From Hordeum vulgare subsp. vulgare (Eukaryota; Streptophyta; Magnoliopsida; Poales; Poaceae): DNA of 64,000 nucleotides. Where the stretch lies: contig NC_058522.1 in NCBI RefSeq assembly GCF_904849725.1, positions 455,578,844 to 455,642,843 of the forward strand, given 5' to 3'. This document shows, piece by piece, positions 1 through 10,901 of this stretch. Position 1 is the first letter of the stretch; each line of letters starts with the position of its first letter. Position numbers and translations under genes: made by a program. Below the pieces are notes generated by a model that saw nothing but the letters and a program-made list of their open reading frames with translations, had not been told where the DNA came from and did not search any database.

Positions 1-2
1 AT

Positions 3-2489
3 ACCGATGTGTGTGGTCCAATGAGCGTGGAGGCACGCGGCGGATATCGTTATTTTCTCACCTTCACTGACGATTTAAGTAGATATGGTTATGTCTACTT
101 GATGAAGCACAAGTCTGAAACATTTGAAAAGTTCAAGCAATTTCAGAGTGAAGTGGAAAATCATCGTAACAAGATGATCAAGTTCCTACGGTCTGATCGT
201 GGGGGTGAATATCTGAGTTTTGAGTTTGGTACTCACTTAAGACAATGTGGAATTGTTTCGCAGTTAACACCGCCTGGAACACCACAGCGTAATGGTGTGT
301 CCGAACGTCGTAATCGTACTTTGTTAGAGATGGTGCGATCTATGATGTCTCTTACTGATTTGCCGTTATCATTTTGGGGTTATGCATTAGAAACAGCTGC
401 ATTCACTTTAAATAGGGCACCATCGAAATCCGTTGGGACGACACCATACGAACTGTGGTATGGCAAAAGGCCAAAATTGTCGTTTCTTAAAGTTTGGGGA
501 TGTGATGCTTATGTCAAAAAGCTTCAGCCTGAAAAGCTGGAACCCAAAGCGGAAAAGTGCGTCTTCATAGGTTACCCAAAAGAGACAGTTGGGTACACCT
601 TCTATCTCAAATCCGAGGGCAAAGTGTTTGTTGCTAAGAACGGAACTTTTCTCGAGAAGGAGTTTCTCTCGAGAGAATTGAGTGGGAGGCAGATAGAACT
701 TGACGAGGTTGTCGAACCTCTCATCCCTCTGGATGGTGGCGCAGGGCAAGGGGAAACCTCTGTCGTTGCGACGCCGGTTGAGGAGGAAGTTAATGATGAT
801 GATCATGAAACTCCAGTTCAAGTTTCTGTTGAAGCACGCAGGTCGACGAGATCACGCGCTGCTCCAGAGTGGTACGGTAATCCCGTCTTATCAATCATGT
901 TGTTAGACAACAATGAACCTGCAAATTATGAAGAAGCAATGGTGGGCCCAGATTCCAACAAATGGCTAGAAGCCATGAAATCCGAGATAGGATCCATGTA
1001 TGAGAACAAAATGTGGACTTTGGAGATACTACCTGAGGGCCGCAAGGCTATTCAGAACAAATGGATCTTTAAGAAGAAGACGGACGCTGACGGTAATGTG
1101 ACCGTTTATAAAGCTCGACTTGTGGCAAAGGGTTTTTCACAAGTTCCAGGAGTTGACTACGATGAGACTTTCTCACCCGTAGCGATGCTTAAGCCCGTCA
1201 GAATCATGTTAGCAATAGCTGCATTTTTCGATTATGAAATCTGGCAGATGGATGTCAAAACGGCGTTCCTTAACGGTTTCCTTAAGGAAGAGTTGTATAT
1301 GATGCAACCCGAAGGTTTTGTCGATCCTAAAAATGCTCACAAGGTGTGCAAACTCCAGCGATCCATTTATGGACTGGTGCAAGCATCTCGGAGTTGGAAC
1401 AAACGCTTTGATGAGGTGATCAAAGCATTTGGGTTTATACAAGTGGTTGGAGAATCTTGTGTTTACAAGAAGGTGAGTGGGAGCTCTGTGGCGTTTCTAA
1501 TATTATATGTGGATGACATATTACTGATTGGAAACAACGTAGAGCTTTTGGAGAGCATAAAAGGTTACTTGAATAAAAGTTTCTCTACGAAGGACCTAGG
1601 AGAAGCTGCTTACATACTAGGCATTAAGATCTATAGGGATAGATCAAAACGCCTGATAGGACTTTCACAAAGCACATACCTTGATAAAGTTTTGAAGAGG
1701 TTCAAAATGGAACAGTCCAAGAAAGGGTTCTTGCCAGTGTTACAAGGTACGAGATTGAGTAAGACTCAGTGCCCAGCAACTGATGAAGATAGAGAGCATA
1801 TGCGCTCCGTCCCCTATGCTTCGGCCATAGGTTCTATCATGTATGCAATGATGTGCACTAGACCGGATGTTAGCCTGGCCATAAGTATGGCAGGTAGGTT
1901 CCAGAGTAATCCAGGAGTGGATCACTGGACGGCGGTCAAGAATATCCTAAAGTACCTGAAAAGGACTAAGGAGATGTTTCTCGTGTATGGAGGTGACGAA
2001 GAGCTCGCTGTAAAAGGTTACGTCGATGCAAGCTTTGACACAGATCCGGACGACTCTAAGTCGCAAACCGGATACGTATTTATTCTTAATGGGGGTGCAG
2101 TAAGCTGGTGCAGTTCCAAGCAAAGCGTCGTAGCAGATTCTACATGTGAAGCTGAGTACATGGCTGCCTCGGAGGCGGCTAAGGAGGGTGTCTGGATGAA
2201 GCAGTTCATGACGGATCTTGGAGTGGTGCCAAGTGCACTGGATCCAATAACCTTGTTCTGTGACAACACTGGTGCCATTGCCTTAGCGAAGGAACCAAGG
2301 TTTCACAAGAAGACCAGACACATCAAACGACGCTTCAACCTCATCCGCGACTACGTCGAGGAGGAGGACGTAAATATATGCAAAGTGCACACGGATCTGA
2401 ATGTAGCAGACCCGCTGACTAAACCTCTTCCACGGCCAAAACATGATCGACACCAGGACTGTATGGGTGTTAGATTTATTACAATGTAA
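3..2489 (+). CDS. pol: Copia pol polyprotein, partial (integrase-RT-RNase H)
   Basis: The frame is open from the window edge to the stop at 2487-2489, about 828 codons. It starts inside the integrase core (TDVCGP carries the first catalytic Asp). The second Asp is in LRSDRGGEY near residue 60, followed by the ERRNRTLLE stretch. Reverse transcriptase follows, with QMDVKTAFLNGFL near residue 415 and the catalytic YVDD near residue 500. RNase H contains DASFDTDPDDS and STCEAEYMA and ends with the usual HTDLNVADPLTKPL tail. I see no stop or frameshift in the visible part, so it could have been functional. It is about 92 percent similar by eye to the complete minus-strand copy at 52018-55311, or closer. 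The 5' end is missing only because the window starts here. Confidence 0.95.
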   Translation, partial: TDVCGPMSVEARGGYRYFLTFTDDLSRYGYVYLMKHKSETFEKFKQFQSEVENHRNKMIKFLRSDRGGEYLSFEFGTHLRQCGIVSQLTPPGTPQRNGVSERRNRTLLEMVRSMMSLTDLPLSFWGYALETAAFTLNRAPSKSVGTTPYELWYGKRPKLSFLKVWGCDAYVKKLQPEKLEPKAEKCVFIGYPKETVGYTFYLKSEGKVFVAKNGTFLEKEFLSRELSGRQIELDEVVEPLIPLDGGAGQGETSVVATPVEEEVNDDDHETPVQVSVEARRSTRSRAAPEWYGNPVLSIMLLDNNEPANYEEAMVGPDSNKWLEAMKSEIGSMYENKMWTLEILPEGRKAIQNKWIFKKKTDADGNVTVYKARLVAKGFSQVPGVDYDETFSPVAMLKPVRIMLAIAAFFDYEIWQMDVKTAFLNGFLKEELYMMQPEGFVDPKNAHKVCKLQRSIYGLVQASRSWNKRFDEVIKAFGFIQVVGESCVYKKVSGSSVAFLILYVDDILLIGNNVELLESIKGYLNKSFSTKDLGEAAYILGIKIYRDRSKRLIGLSQSTYLDKVLKRFKMEQSKKGFLPVLQGTRLSKTQCPATDEDREHMRSVPYASAIGSIMYAMMCTRPDVSLAISMAGRFQSNPGVDHWTAVKNILKYLKRTKEMFLVYGGDEELAVKGYVDASFDTDPDDSKSQTGYVFILNGGAVSWCSSKQSVVADSTCEAEYMAASEAAKEGVWMKQFMTDLGVVPSALDPITLFCDNTGAIALAKEPRFHKKTRHIKRRFNLIRDYVEEEDVNICKVHTDLNVADPLTKPLPRPKHDRHQDCMGVRFITM

Positions 2490-2530
2490 TTCACATGGTG
2501 ATGTGAGGGCTAGATTATTGACTCTAGTGC

Positions 2531-2541
2531 AAGTGGGAGAC
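2531..2541 (+). other. Polypurine tract of Angela element
   Basis: The purine run AAGTGGGAGAC sits directly before the 3' LTR and is the expected plus-strand primer site. The same sequence, reversed, flanks the LTR of the minus-strand Angela element at 51966. Confidence 0.85.
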
Positions 2542-4366
2542 TGTTGGAATTATGCCCTAGAGGCAATAATAAATGTATAGTTATTATTATAATTCTTGTA
2601 TCAAGATAATAGTTTATTATCCATGCTATAATTGTATTGAATGAAGACTCATTTACATGTGTGGATACATAGACAAAACACCGTCCCTAGCATGCCTCTA
2701 GTTGGCTAGCCAGTTGATCGATGATAGTCAGTGTCTTCTGATTATGAACAAGGTGTTGTTGCTTGATAACTGGATCACGTCATTGGGAGAATCACGTGAT
2801 GGACTAGACCCAAACTAATAGACGTAGCATGTTGATCGTGCCATTTTGTTGCTACTGTTTTCTGCGTGTCAAGTATTTATTCCTATGACCATGAGATCAT
2901 ATAACTCACTGACACCGGAGGAATGCTTTGTGTGTATAAAACGTCGCAACGTAACTGGGTGACTATAAAGATGCTCTACAGGTATCTCCGAAGGTGTTAG
3001 TTGAGTTAGTATGGATCAAGTCTGGGATTTGTCACTCCGTGTGACGGAGAGGTATCTCGGGGCCCACTCGGTAATACAACATCACACATAAGCCTTGCAA
3101 GCAATGTAACTTAGTATAAGTTGCGGGATCTTGTATTATGGAACGAGTAAAGAGACTTGCCGGTAAACGAGATTGAAATAGGTATGCGGATACCGACGAT
3201 CGAATCTCGGGCAAGTAACATACCGAAGGACAAAGGGAATGACATATGGGATTATACGAATCCTTGGCACTGAGGTTCAAACGATAAGATCTTCGTAGAA
3301 TATGTAGGATCCAATATGGGCATCCAGGTCCCGCTATTGGATATTGACCGAGAAGTCTCTCGGGTCATGTCTACATAGTTCTCGAACCCGCAGGGTCTGC
3401 ACACTTAAGGTTCGACGTTGTTTTATGCGTATTTGAGTTATATGGTTGGTTACCGAATGTTGTTCGGAGTCCCGGATGAGATCACGGATGTCACAAGGGT
3501 TTCCGGAATGGTCCGGAAATGAAGATTGATATATAGGATGACCTCATTTGATTACCGGAAGGTTTTCGGAGTTACCGGGAATGTACCGGGAATGACGAAT
3601 GGGTTCCGGGAGTTCACCGGGGGGGGCAACCCACCCCGGGGAAGCCCATAGGCTTTGGGGAGACACACCAGCCCTTAGTGGGCTGGTGGGACAGCCCCAA
3701 AGGGGCCTATGCGCCAAGAGAAGGAAATCAAAGGAAAAGAAAAAAAAAAGAGGGAGGAAGTGGGAAGGTAGGGGGACTCCTCCCACCAAACCAAGTCCAA
3801 CTCGGTTTGGGGGGGGGGAGTCCTCCCCCCCTTGGCTCGGCCGACCCCTTGAGGGTCCCTTGGACCCCAAGGCAAGGTCCCCCTCCCTCCTCCTATATAT
3901 ATGGAGCTTTTAGGGCAGATTTGAGACGATTTTCTCACGGCTGCCCGACCACATACCTCCATAGTTTTTCCTCTAGATCGCGTTTCTGCGGAGCTCGGGC
4001 GGAGCCCTGCTGAGACAAGGTCATCACCAACCTCCGGAACACCGTCACGCTGCCGGAGAACTCTTCTACCTCTCCGTCTCTCTTGCTGGATCAAGAAGGC
4101 CGAGATCATCGTCGAGCTGTACGTGTGCTGAACGCGGAGGTGCCGTCCGTTCAGTACTAGATCGTGGGACTGATCGCGGGATTGTTCGCGGGGCGGATCG
4201 AGGGACGTGAGGATGTTCCACTACATCAACCGCATTCTCTAACGCTTCTGCTGTACGATCTACAAGGGTACGTAGATCACTCATCCCCTCTCGTAGATGG
4301 ACATCACCATGATAGGTCTTCGTGCGCGTAGGAAATTTTTTGTTTCCCATGCGACGTTCCCCAACA
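2542..4366 (+). repeat. Angela 3' LTR (1825 bp)
   Basis: The LTR starts TGTTGGAATTATGCCC and ends GTTCCCCAACA. It aligns along its length with the solo LTR at 13878-15700 and the minus LTR at 50139-51965. A TATA box lies at 3894-3902. Short frames inside it (for example around 3544-4110) are Gly/Pro/Ser-rich artefacts of GC-rich U3 sequence, not genes. Confidence 0.93.
3894..3902 (+). promoter_or_regulatory. TATA box of Angela LTR
   Basis: CCTATATATATGG follows a C/T-rich stretch. The same TATA core occurs at matching positions in the other Angela LTRs (15229-15236, 50604-50611 and 56188-56195). Confidence 0.75.
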
Positions 4367-5462
4367 TCACGTCCAAAACAAGTAGACCTATACTTTCTAC
4401 ATCTACTACTATTACTCCACACGTCGACCGCTATCCAGCATGCATCTAGTGTATTGAGTTCATAAGAACAGAGTAACGCCTTAAGCAAGATGACATGATG
4501 TAGATGGACAATCTCAAATCTATGATGAAAGCCCATCTTGTTACCCTTGATGGCAACAACACGATGCATGCCTTGCTGCCCCTTCTGTCACTGGGAAAGG
4601 TCACCGCACGGTATGAACCCAAAACCATGCACTTCTCCCATTGCAAGAATCATAGATCTAGTTGGCCAAACAAAACCCAAGACTCGGAGAGACTTACAAG
4701 GATATCAAATCATGCATATAATAAATCAACAAAGACTCAAATATAATTCATAGATAATCTGATCACAAATCCACAATTCATCGGATCTCGACAAACACAC
4801 CGCCAAAGAGGATTACATCGGATAGATCTCCATGAAGATCATGGAGAACTTTGTATTGAAGATCCAAGAGAGAGAAGAAGCCATCTAGCTACTAACTATG
4901 GACCCGTAGGTCTGAAGTAGACTACTCACGAGTCATTGGAGAGGTAATGATGTTGATGTAGAAGCCCTCCAGCTCCAAAGTCCCCTCCGGCAGGGCACCG
5001 GGAAGGGTCTCCATATAAGATCTCGCGGAAACGGAAGCTTACGGCGGCGGAAAAGTGGTTTCGTGGACGCCCTTATTTTTTTTTGGGATTTTAGGGAATA
5101 TATAGGCCAAAGAGCTAGGGCAGGGGAGCTCCACGGAGGCCACAAGCCTGGTAGCCGCGGGCCCCCCGTGGCCGCGGCTACAGGGATTGTGGGCTCCCTG
5201 TGAGCCTCCTGCCTTGGCCCTCAAGTCCCCCGATCTTCTTGTGTTCTAGAAAAATTCATTTCGGCGATTTTATTCCGTTTGGACTCCGTTCCAAAATCAG
5301 ATCTGAAAAGAGTCAAAAACACGGAAAAAACAGGAACTGGCACTTGGCACTGAATTAATAAGTTGGTCCCAAAAAATATATAAAAGGTATATAAAACATC
5401 CAAAGTTGACAAGATAACAGCATGAAACCATCAAAAAGTATAGATACGTTTGAGACGTATCA
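4367..5462 (-). repeat. Sabrina-like 3' LTR, truncated by Angela
   Basis: On the minus strand it starts TGATACGTCTCAAACGTATC at 5462. A TATA box (5097-5104) lies next to a GC-rich inverted repeat (5140-5193; CCACAAGCC and a partner arm). The remaining LTR sequence is beyond the Angela insertion and outside the window. Confidence 0.85.
5097..5104 (-). promoter_or_regulatory. TATA box of Sabrina-like LTR
   Basis: The minus strand reads CCTATATATT just downstream of the inverted repeat at 5140-5193, the same order as in the Athila-like and W LTRs. Confidence 0.6.
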
Positions 5463-8150
5463 AGCATCGCCAAGCTTAACTCCTGCTCGTCCTCGAGTAG
5501 GGAAGTGATAAAGAATGAATTTTTGATGCTTTCATGCTACCTAGTATAGATGTCCTTAGTAACTCCTCTTATGTGACATGAATATTCAGATATGTTAGAT
5601 TCAAAAAAATAGTTTGCTATTGACGTGGAGACAATAATACTTCAAGCAAACTAGGAAGGTAATCATGAACTTTCAAAATAACAAGGCCAAAAGAAAGTTA
5701 TGCCTACAAAATCATATAGTCTGGCTATGCTCTATCATCCTTGCACAACGAATTTAAATCATGCACAACCTCGGTATTGGCCAAGTAATTGTTTTGACAC
5801 CTTTACTTTCTCAAACCTTTTCAACTCTCATGCAATACATGAGCGTGAGCCATGGTTTTAGCACTACAAGTGGAATGGAGTGTGGTGGAGGTTGCAAGGC
5901 AAACAAGGAGAAGATGGTCACATTGACTAGGCATATCAATGAGCTATGGAGATGCTCGTAAATAGATATCAATTTGAATGAGTGGGGATTGCCATACAAA
6001 TGATGCACTAGAGCTAAGAGTATGTGAAAGCTCTTATAGAAGACTGGTGGGTGTGCATCCAACTTGCTTGCTCACGAAGACCTAAGGCAATTTTGAGGAA
6101 GCCCATCATTGGAATATACAAGCCAAGTTATATAATGAAAATTTCCCACTATCTATATGGTGGTGACAAAACGAGAGAGTCTCAATCATGAAGATCATGG
6201 TTCTTAATAATCACAAGTGTGGAAAGATAGTAGCATTGTCCCTTCTCTTTTTTTCTCTCATTTTTTGGTGGGCTCTTTGGCCTCTTTTTTTGTGGGCATC
6301 TTTGGACTCTTTTTGTAAATGGGCTTCGCTGGCCTCTTTTATTTCCTCACATGGGACAATGCTCCATCAATGATGATCATCACACTTACAACTCAAAACT
6401 TAGAGCAATGATGACTCTATATGGAATGCCTTCGGTGGTGTACCGTGACAATGATCTAGCATCGCATAGACATCAACGGAAACATCATGCTAGCTATCTT
6501 ATGATCATGCAATGGCAATGTAGAAGCTGTGGCACATGTCATGGTGGTAGTTGCATGACAATATATCTCAGAATGGCTTTGAAAAAGCCATAGTAGGTAG
6601 GTATGGTGGCTGTTTTGAGGGAAGCTAATGATGGGTTTTATGCACCGGCGAAAGTTGCACGATACTAAAGAAGATAGTGATGGTGGAAGGTGAAAGTGCA
6701 TCTAAACCATGGACTCAACATTAGTCATGAAGAACTCATATACTTGTTGCAAAAGTTTTAGTAGTAACCGAAATAAAAGAATTAGTCTGTTATAAGGGTT
6801 GGTAGGTATAAACCATCGCGCGATCCCGACCGCTACACAAAGGATGACAATCAATAAACTAATCATGCTCAGACTTCATCACATAGCAGTTCACCATACG
6901 TGCATGCTACGGGAATCACTAACTTCAACAAAAGTATTTCTAGATCCACAACACCTTACTAGTATAACTTCAATATTACCACAACCACAACTCAAAACTA
7001 ATTGAGATGAATCAAACTTCTCTAACTACTCAATGCACATGAAGGTGGAAGTTTTCATATCCCTTTGGATAACTACCCCTTTTGAGACTACTTTCATAGC
7101 ATAGATCAACTACCACGCCACGCACTGCTGTGCTCCAAAAGATAGAAGTGAAGCACATAGAGCAAAATAAACTAGCTCAAAAGATATAAGTGAAGCACAT
7201 GTGAGCTGAATTGCTTAACCAAAGGATATAAGTGAACCTTGACAAAATCACGTTGAGTGCATGTCTCTCTCTCTAGGTGTGCAGCAAGGAAGATTGTGAC
7301 ACAACAAAAATAAAAGACTCCTACGATACAAGACGCTCCAAGCAAAATACATAACATGTGGTGAATAAAAATATAGCCCCAAGTAACGTTACCGATGGAT
7401 TGAAGACGAAAGAGGGGATGCCTTCCCGGGGCATCCCCAAGCTTAGGCTTTTTCGGCACCCTTGAATAAACTTGGGGTGCCTTGGGAATCCCCAAGCTTG
7501 AGCTCTTGCCACTCTTTATCTCTTTGCCATAAGAACTTCACCCAAAACTTGAAAACTTCACAACACGAAACTTAAACAGGAACTCGTGATATCATTAGTA
7601 TAAGAAAGCAAATCACCACTTCCTTAGGTACTGCAGCAAAATTAAATTATACTTATGTTGATGTTGGGTTACTGTATTTTCAATCTTCCATGGCTAATAC
7701 CCCCCGATACTATCCATAGTTTCATCAAAATAAGCAACCAACTCAACAAAAACAGAATCTGTTAACAGCAGACTAGTCTGTAGCAATCTGTATACTTCGT
7801 ATACTTATGGTACTTCAAAAATTCTGAAAAATTACGATAGTCTGCAGAATTGGCGTAGCAATCAGCAGAAAAAAGAATCAACTCAAAAATCTGTCACAGA
7901 AAAAAAATGAAAATTCGTTTCGTGAGCAGAAAGTTTTTGTCTTTTCCAGCATGATCAAACGATCATCCCCAAGGCTAATCATAACGGTTTCACTTGGCAC
8001 AAACGCAAAAGAAACTCAAAAAACACAATCATAACAGAATTATGAAAGTGTGGAAAACATAAAACGGAAAGAAAAAAGGATAGATTCGTTGGGTTGCCTC
8101 TCAACAAGCGCTATTGTTTAACGCCCTTAGCTAGGCATAAGGTGATGGAA
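5463..8150 (-). other. Non-coding 3' internal region of Sabrina-like element
   Basis: There are 2.7 kb between the protease-like ORF and the 3' LTR with no ORF I would defend on either strand. The region holds AAGCTT-containing polypurine-like motifs beside the LTR (5471-5480) and again near 7430-7500. The conserved GTAGGTATGGTGG motif is at 6595-6612; related copies occur in the Athila-like and W elements here. No remnant of RT, RNase H or integrase was recognised. Confidence 0.7.
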
Positions 8151-9281
8151 TCACGTATAGTCATCTTTGGTGCTCAAACCATAAGTAGCCCTCATCATAG
8201 ATTCATAAGGCAATCTTATTTTCTTTCTAGGAAAAGGCTCCATGCCCTTCTTTAGAGGAAATTTAAATCTAATATTCCCTTCCTTCATATTGATGATAGC
8301 ACCAATAGTCCTTAGGAAAGGTCTACCAAGAATAATGGGACATGAAGGATTGCAATCTATGTCAAGTACAATGAAATCCATGGGTACATAGTTCTTATTT
8401 GCAACAATAAGAACATCATTGATCCTTCCCATGGGTTTCTTGACAGTAGAATCCGCAAGATGCAAATTAAGAGAACACTCTTCAATCTCATGAAAACCAA
8501 GAATATCACATAAAGACTTTGGAATCACAGAAACACTAGCACCCAAATTACACAAAGCATTGCATTCATAGTTTTTGATTTTGATTTTGATAGTAGGTTC
8601 CCACTCATCATGAAGTTTTCTAGGTATAGAGACTTCTAATTCGAGTTTCTCTTCAAGAGATTTCATCATAGCATGTACGATATGTGCGGTAAAGGCTTTG
8701 CTTTGGCTATAAGCATGTGGAGAGTTTGCAATGGATTGCATCAAGGAAATGCATTCAAACAAGGAGCAACTATCATAATTGAATCCCTTGAAATCCAGAG
8801 TGGGAGTTTCATTACTACCCAATATTTTGCTTTCTTCTACTCAACTCTCCACACCTTTATCATCAAGATAGGTGGACTCCGAATCATTGGGGCATTTTTC
8901 AACCAAAGTGGATTCATATCCAGCCCCTTCATAAATAGGTTTGACACGCGAAAACAAAGATTCAAGAGGAGTCACACCAAGCACTTTAAGATCTTCTTGA
9001 TTTGCATCACTAATTTCAAGTTTAGCTGCCATGTTATTGACTAAGGTAGCATGCTTGTCAGAAATTTGGCCCACCAACTTTTCAAGGTGAGCAAGCTCAT
9101 AATTTAGTGCAAGGAATTCTTTGGCCATATCATCAACTTCTTTATTCAAACATGCCATAAAAGAATTTTTCGCTTTTAATTCCCTACGGAAGTAACTATT
9201 TTGGTCAAACTGAGAAGACATGAAACCTTTGACACCAGTTTCAATCTCTTCCAACCTTCTGAAATAATTTGGTTTGGCCAT
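8151..9281 (-). pseudogene. Sabrina-like ORF: coiled-coil region plus retropepsin-like domain, with one stop
   Basis: Reading starts at the ATG at 9281-9279 (MAKPNYFRR) and runs to 8151, interrupted by one in-frame TGA at 8841-8843. The N-terminal part is charged and heptad-like (RRLEEIE, KEVDDMAKEFLALNYEL), which suggests a coiled coil. The C-terminal 220 residues form a retropepsin-like domain: the active-site loop reads CNLGASVSVIP and the distal part has FIVLDI and ILGRPFL. The usual catalytic Asp of DLGA is Asn here (codon AAT, 8549-8547), so the protease should be inactive even without the stop. No gag major domain, RT or integrase is linked to it. A weak upstream extension to 9440 is rich in Phe and Leu and is probably leader sequence. 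Confidence 0.75.
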
Positions 9282-9508
9282 GAGGAAAGGTCTCTCACGA
9301 ACAATCCCAAGAGCAACGAGAAAAACGGGCGGAAAAAGACAAAAGAAAACGACAAAGGAGAAAGGCAAAATAAAACGGGAAAGGAGAAAGGCAAATGAAA
9401 AAAGCAAATGTGAAGTGGGGGAGAGGAAAACGAGAGGCAACTAGCAAAAAAGGTAAATGCAAGAGATGAGTTTGTGACACTTACTTGGATAGATCTTGAC
9501 TTGATCTC

Positions 9509-9526
9509 TCCCCGGCAACGGCGCCA
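9509..9526 (-). other. Primer-binding site, tRNA-Asp type
   Basis: The minus strand reads TGGCGCCGTTGCCGGGGA, the classic plant tRNA-Asp primer site, a few bases inside the 5' LTR. This fixes the element's orientation as minus. Confidence 0.9.
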
Positions 9527-9536
9527 GAAATCCTTC

Positions 9537-10437
9537 TGCTGCTGGCTACGCCTATAGGGATTTCCTTGGCAAATATGCAAAGGATTCCCCCGCGGCCTTG
9601 GAGCCTTGCGTTGGTGTTCCCTTGAAGAGGAAAGGGTGATGTAGCACAGCGGAGATAAGTATTTCCCTCAGTTTGAGAACCAAGGTATCAATCCAGTAGG
9701 AGGATCGTGTCAAGTCACAAGTACCTGCACAAACACAAAGAGCTTGCACCAACGCTATAAAGGGGTTGTCAATCCCTTATAGATTGTTTGCAAAGTGAGA
9801 ACTGAAAGCAAAAAGTAAACCAAGCAAAGTAAAAGTAAAAGCAGAGATGATAATTGTGAGTAGACCCGGGGGCCGTAGTGTTCACTAGTGGCTTCTCTCA
9901 TGAAAGCAAGTAGATGGTGGGTGAACGAATTACTGTCGAGCAATTGATAGAACCACGCAAAGTCATGACGTTATCTATGGCAATGATCATACATATAGGC
10001 ATCACGTCCAAAAAAAGTAGACCTATACTTTTTGCATCTACTACTATTACTCCACACGTCGACCGCTATCCAGCATGCATCTAGTGTATTGAGTTCATAA
10101 GAACAGAGTAACACCTTAAGCAAGATGACATGATGTAGATGGACAATCTCAAATCTATGATGAAAGCCCATCTTGTTACCCTTGATGGCAACAACATGAT
10201 GCGTGCCTTGCTGCCCCTTCTGTCACTGGGAAAGGTCACCGCACGGTATGAACCCAAAACCATGCACTTCTCCCATTGCAAGAATCATAGATCTAGTTGG
10301 CCAAACAAAAACCAAGACTCGGAGAGATTTACAAGGATATCAAATCATGCATATAATAAATCAGCAAAGACTCAAATATAATTCATAGATATTCTGATCA
10401 CAAATCCACAATTCATCGGATCTCGACAAACACACCG
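9537..10437 (-). repeat. Sabrina-like 5' LTR, truncated
   Basis: The LTR runs from about 9537, beside the primer site, to 10437. Bases 10005-10437 match 4367-4799. At 10437 (CACACCG) homology to the left LTR stops and Tekay internal sequence begins, with only about one shared base. The missing part would contain the LTR's transcription start end. The exact 9537 start is inferred from the TG...CA rule. Confidence 0.8.
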
Positions 10438-10757
10438 TCCGGTGAAATAGGGCAGCCTCTGTACACTTCCTTGATACGCCCGAGTGCAGAATGGACCGCC
10501 ATGTCCCTTCCGAGAATCCAGTTGGGTGCGATGAACTTGAAGTCCACAGGCTCAGTGCGCGGCTCGAATGTCCTTCCGGGAACGTGCACCTCAATCCTGT
10601 AGCGTGAATCCTCCGGGTAAGACGAAGTCGGCTTCCCTGTGATAGTCGGCAGAGCAATCCTCAAGTCCTTGGTGATCCGTATCAGCTTCTTTCCAAAAGG
10701 CATAGTGTCGTCGGGCTGGCAAAACTCCGTGAACTTAACGGGGATGAAGGTGGCCAT
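10438..10757 (-). pseudogene. Truncated pre-gag ORF of the partial Tekay copy
   Basis: This is the N-terminal 107 or so codons of the same extra ORF found complete at 20493-21200. It starts at 10757 (MATFIPVKF) and is cut at 10438 by the junction with the Sabrina-like LTR, after which it reads a few foreign residues and stops. The frame is open and has Tyr where the complete copy has a stop codon (20904-20906), which argues that the ORF was once coding. Function unknown. Confidence 0.6.
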
Positions 10758-10887
10758 CTAAAACATTGGAAAATCGGAGAGAAGTCAGAAATGATCAGAA
10801 GAGGAAACAGAGGATTTATAGACATAAGAAAATAGTTTTCTTCCTAAGGCTTTTCCATTCCTAGAGGTTACGTCCTACGGTCAGCGT

Positions 10888-10901
10888 GTGCTCTGATACC
10901 A
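10888..10901 (-). other. Primer-binding site of partial Tekay copy, tRNA-iMet type
   Basis: The minus strand carries TGGTATCAGAGC next to the LTR edge at 10906, identical to the site at 21333-21344. Its presence at a second LTR shows that this LTR also acted as a 5' LTR. Confidence 0.85.

Larger units (their letters stand above)
1..4366 (+). mobile_element. Angela/BARE1-like Copia retrotransposon, 3' part
   Basis: This is the 3' portion of a Copia LTR retrotransposon: integrase, reverse transcriptase and RNase H, then a polypurine tract and a complete 3' LTR. The 5' LTR, gag and protease lie left of the window. The LTR termini (TGTTGGAATT...CCCCAACA), the LTR length near 1.8 kb and the pol sequence match my knowledge of the Triticeae Angela/BARE1/WIS group. 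The element ends at 4366 inside the LTR of a Sabrina-like element: bases after 4366 continue exactly the sequence found uninterrupted near 10005. The bases TCACG (4367-4371) are the expected right-hand TSD copy; its partner is outside the window. Confidence 0.93.
4367..10437 (-). mobile_element. Sabrina-like non-autonomous Gypsy retrotransposon, both LTRs truncated
   Basis: The element reads right to left: 5' LTR (9537-10437), tRNA-Asp primer site, one gag-region/protease ORF, about 2.7 kb of non-coding 3' sequence, 3' LTR (4367-5462). The left LTR is entered by the Angela element at 4366. The right LTR stops at 10437, where it joins Tekay internal sequence, so about 660 bp are missing. In the overlapping part (4367-4799 against 10005-10437) I count about ten differences by eye in some 430 bp, so the insertion is fairly recent. 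No reverse transcriptase or integrase is present. The LTR sequence resembles the abundant Triticeae Sabrina/WHAM group; the exact name needs a TREP comparison. Confidence 0.8.

Noticed and set aside
3544..4570. Several 100-167 codon frames in the Angela LTR
   Set aside because: Same kind of frames appear at 14752-15297, 50155-50965 and 55980-56546 with indels; they arise from the LTR's GC-rich sequence and span the LTR boundary.
4504..4753. Repeated 80-codon plus frames (4504-4746 and 10139-10381)
   Set aside because: They are the two Sabrina-like LTR copies, antisense to the element; duplication explains their similarity.
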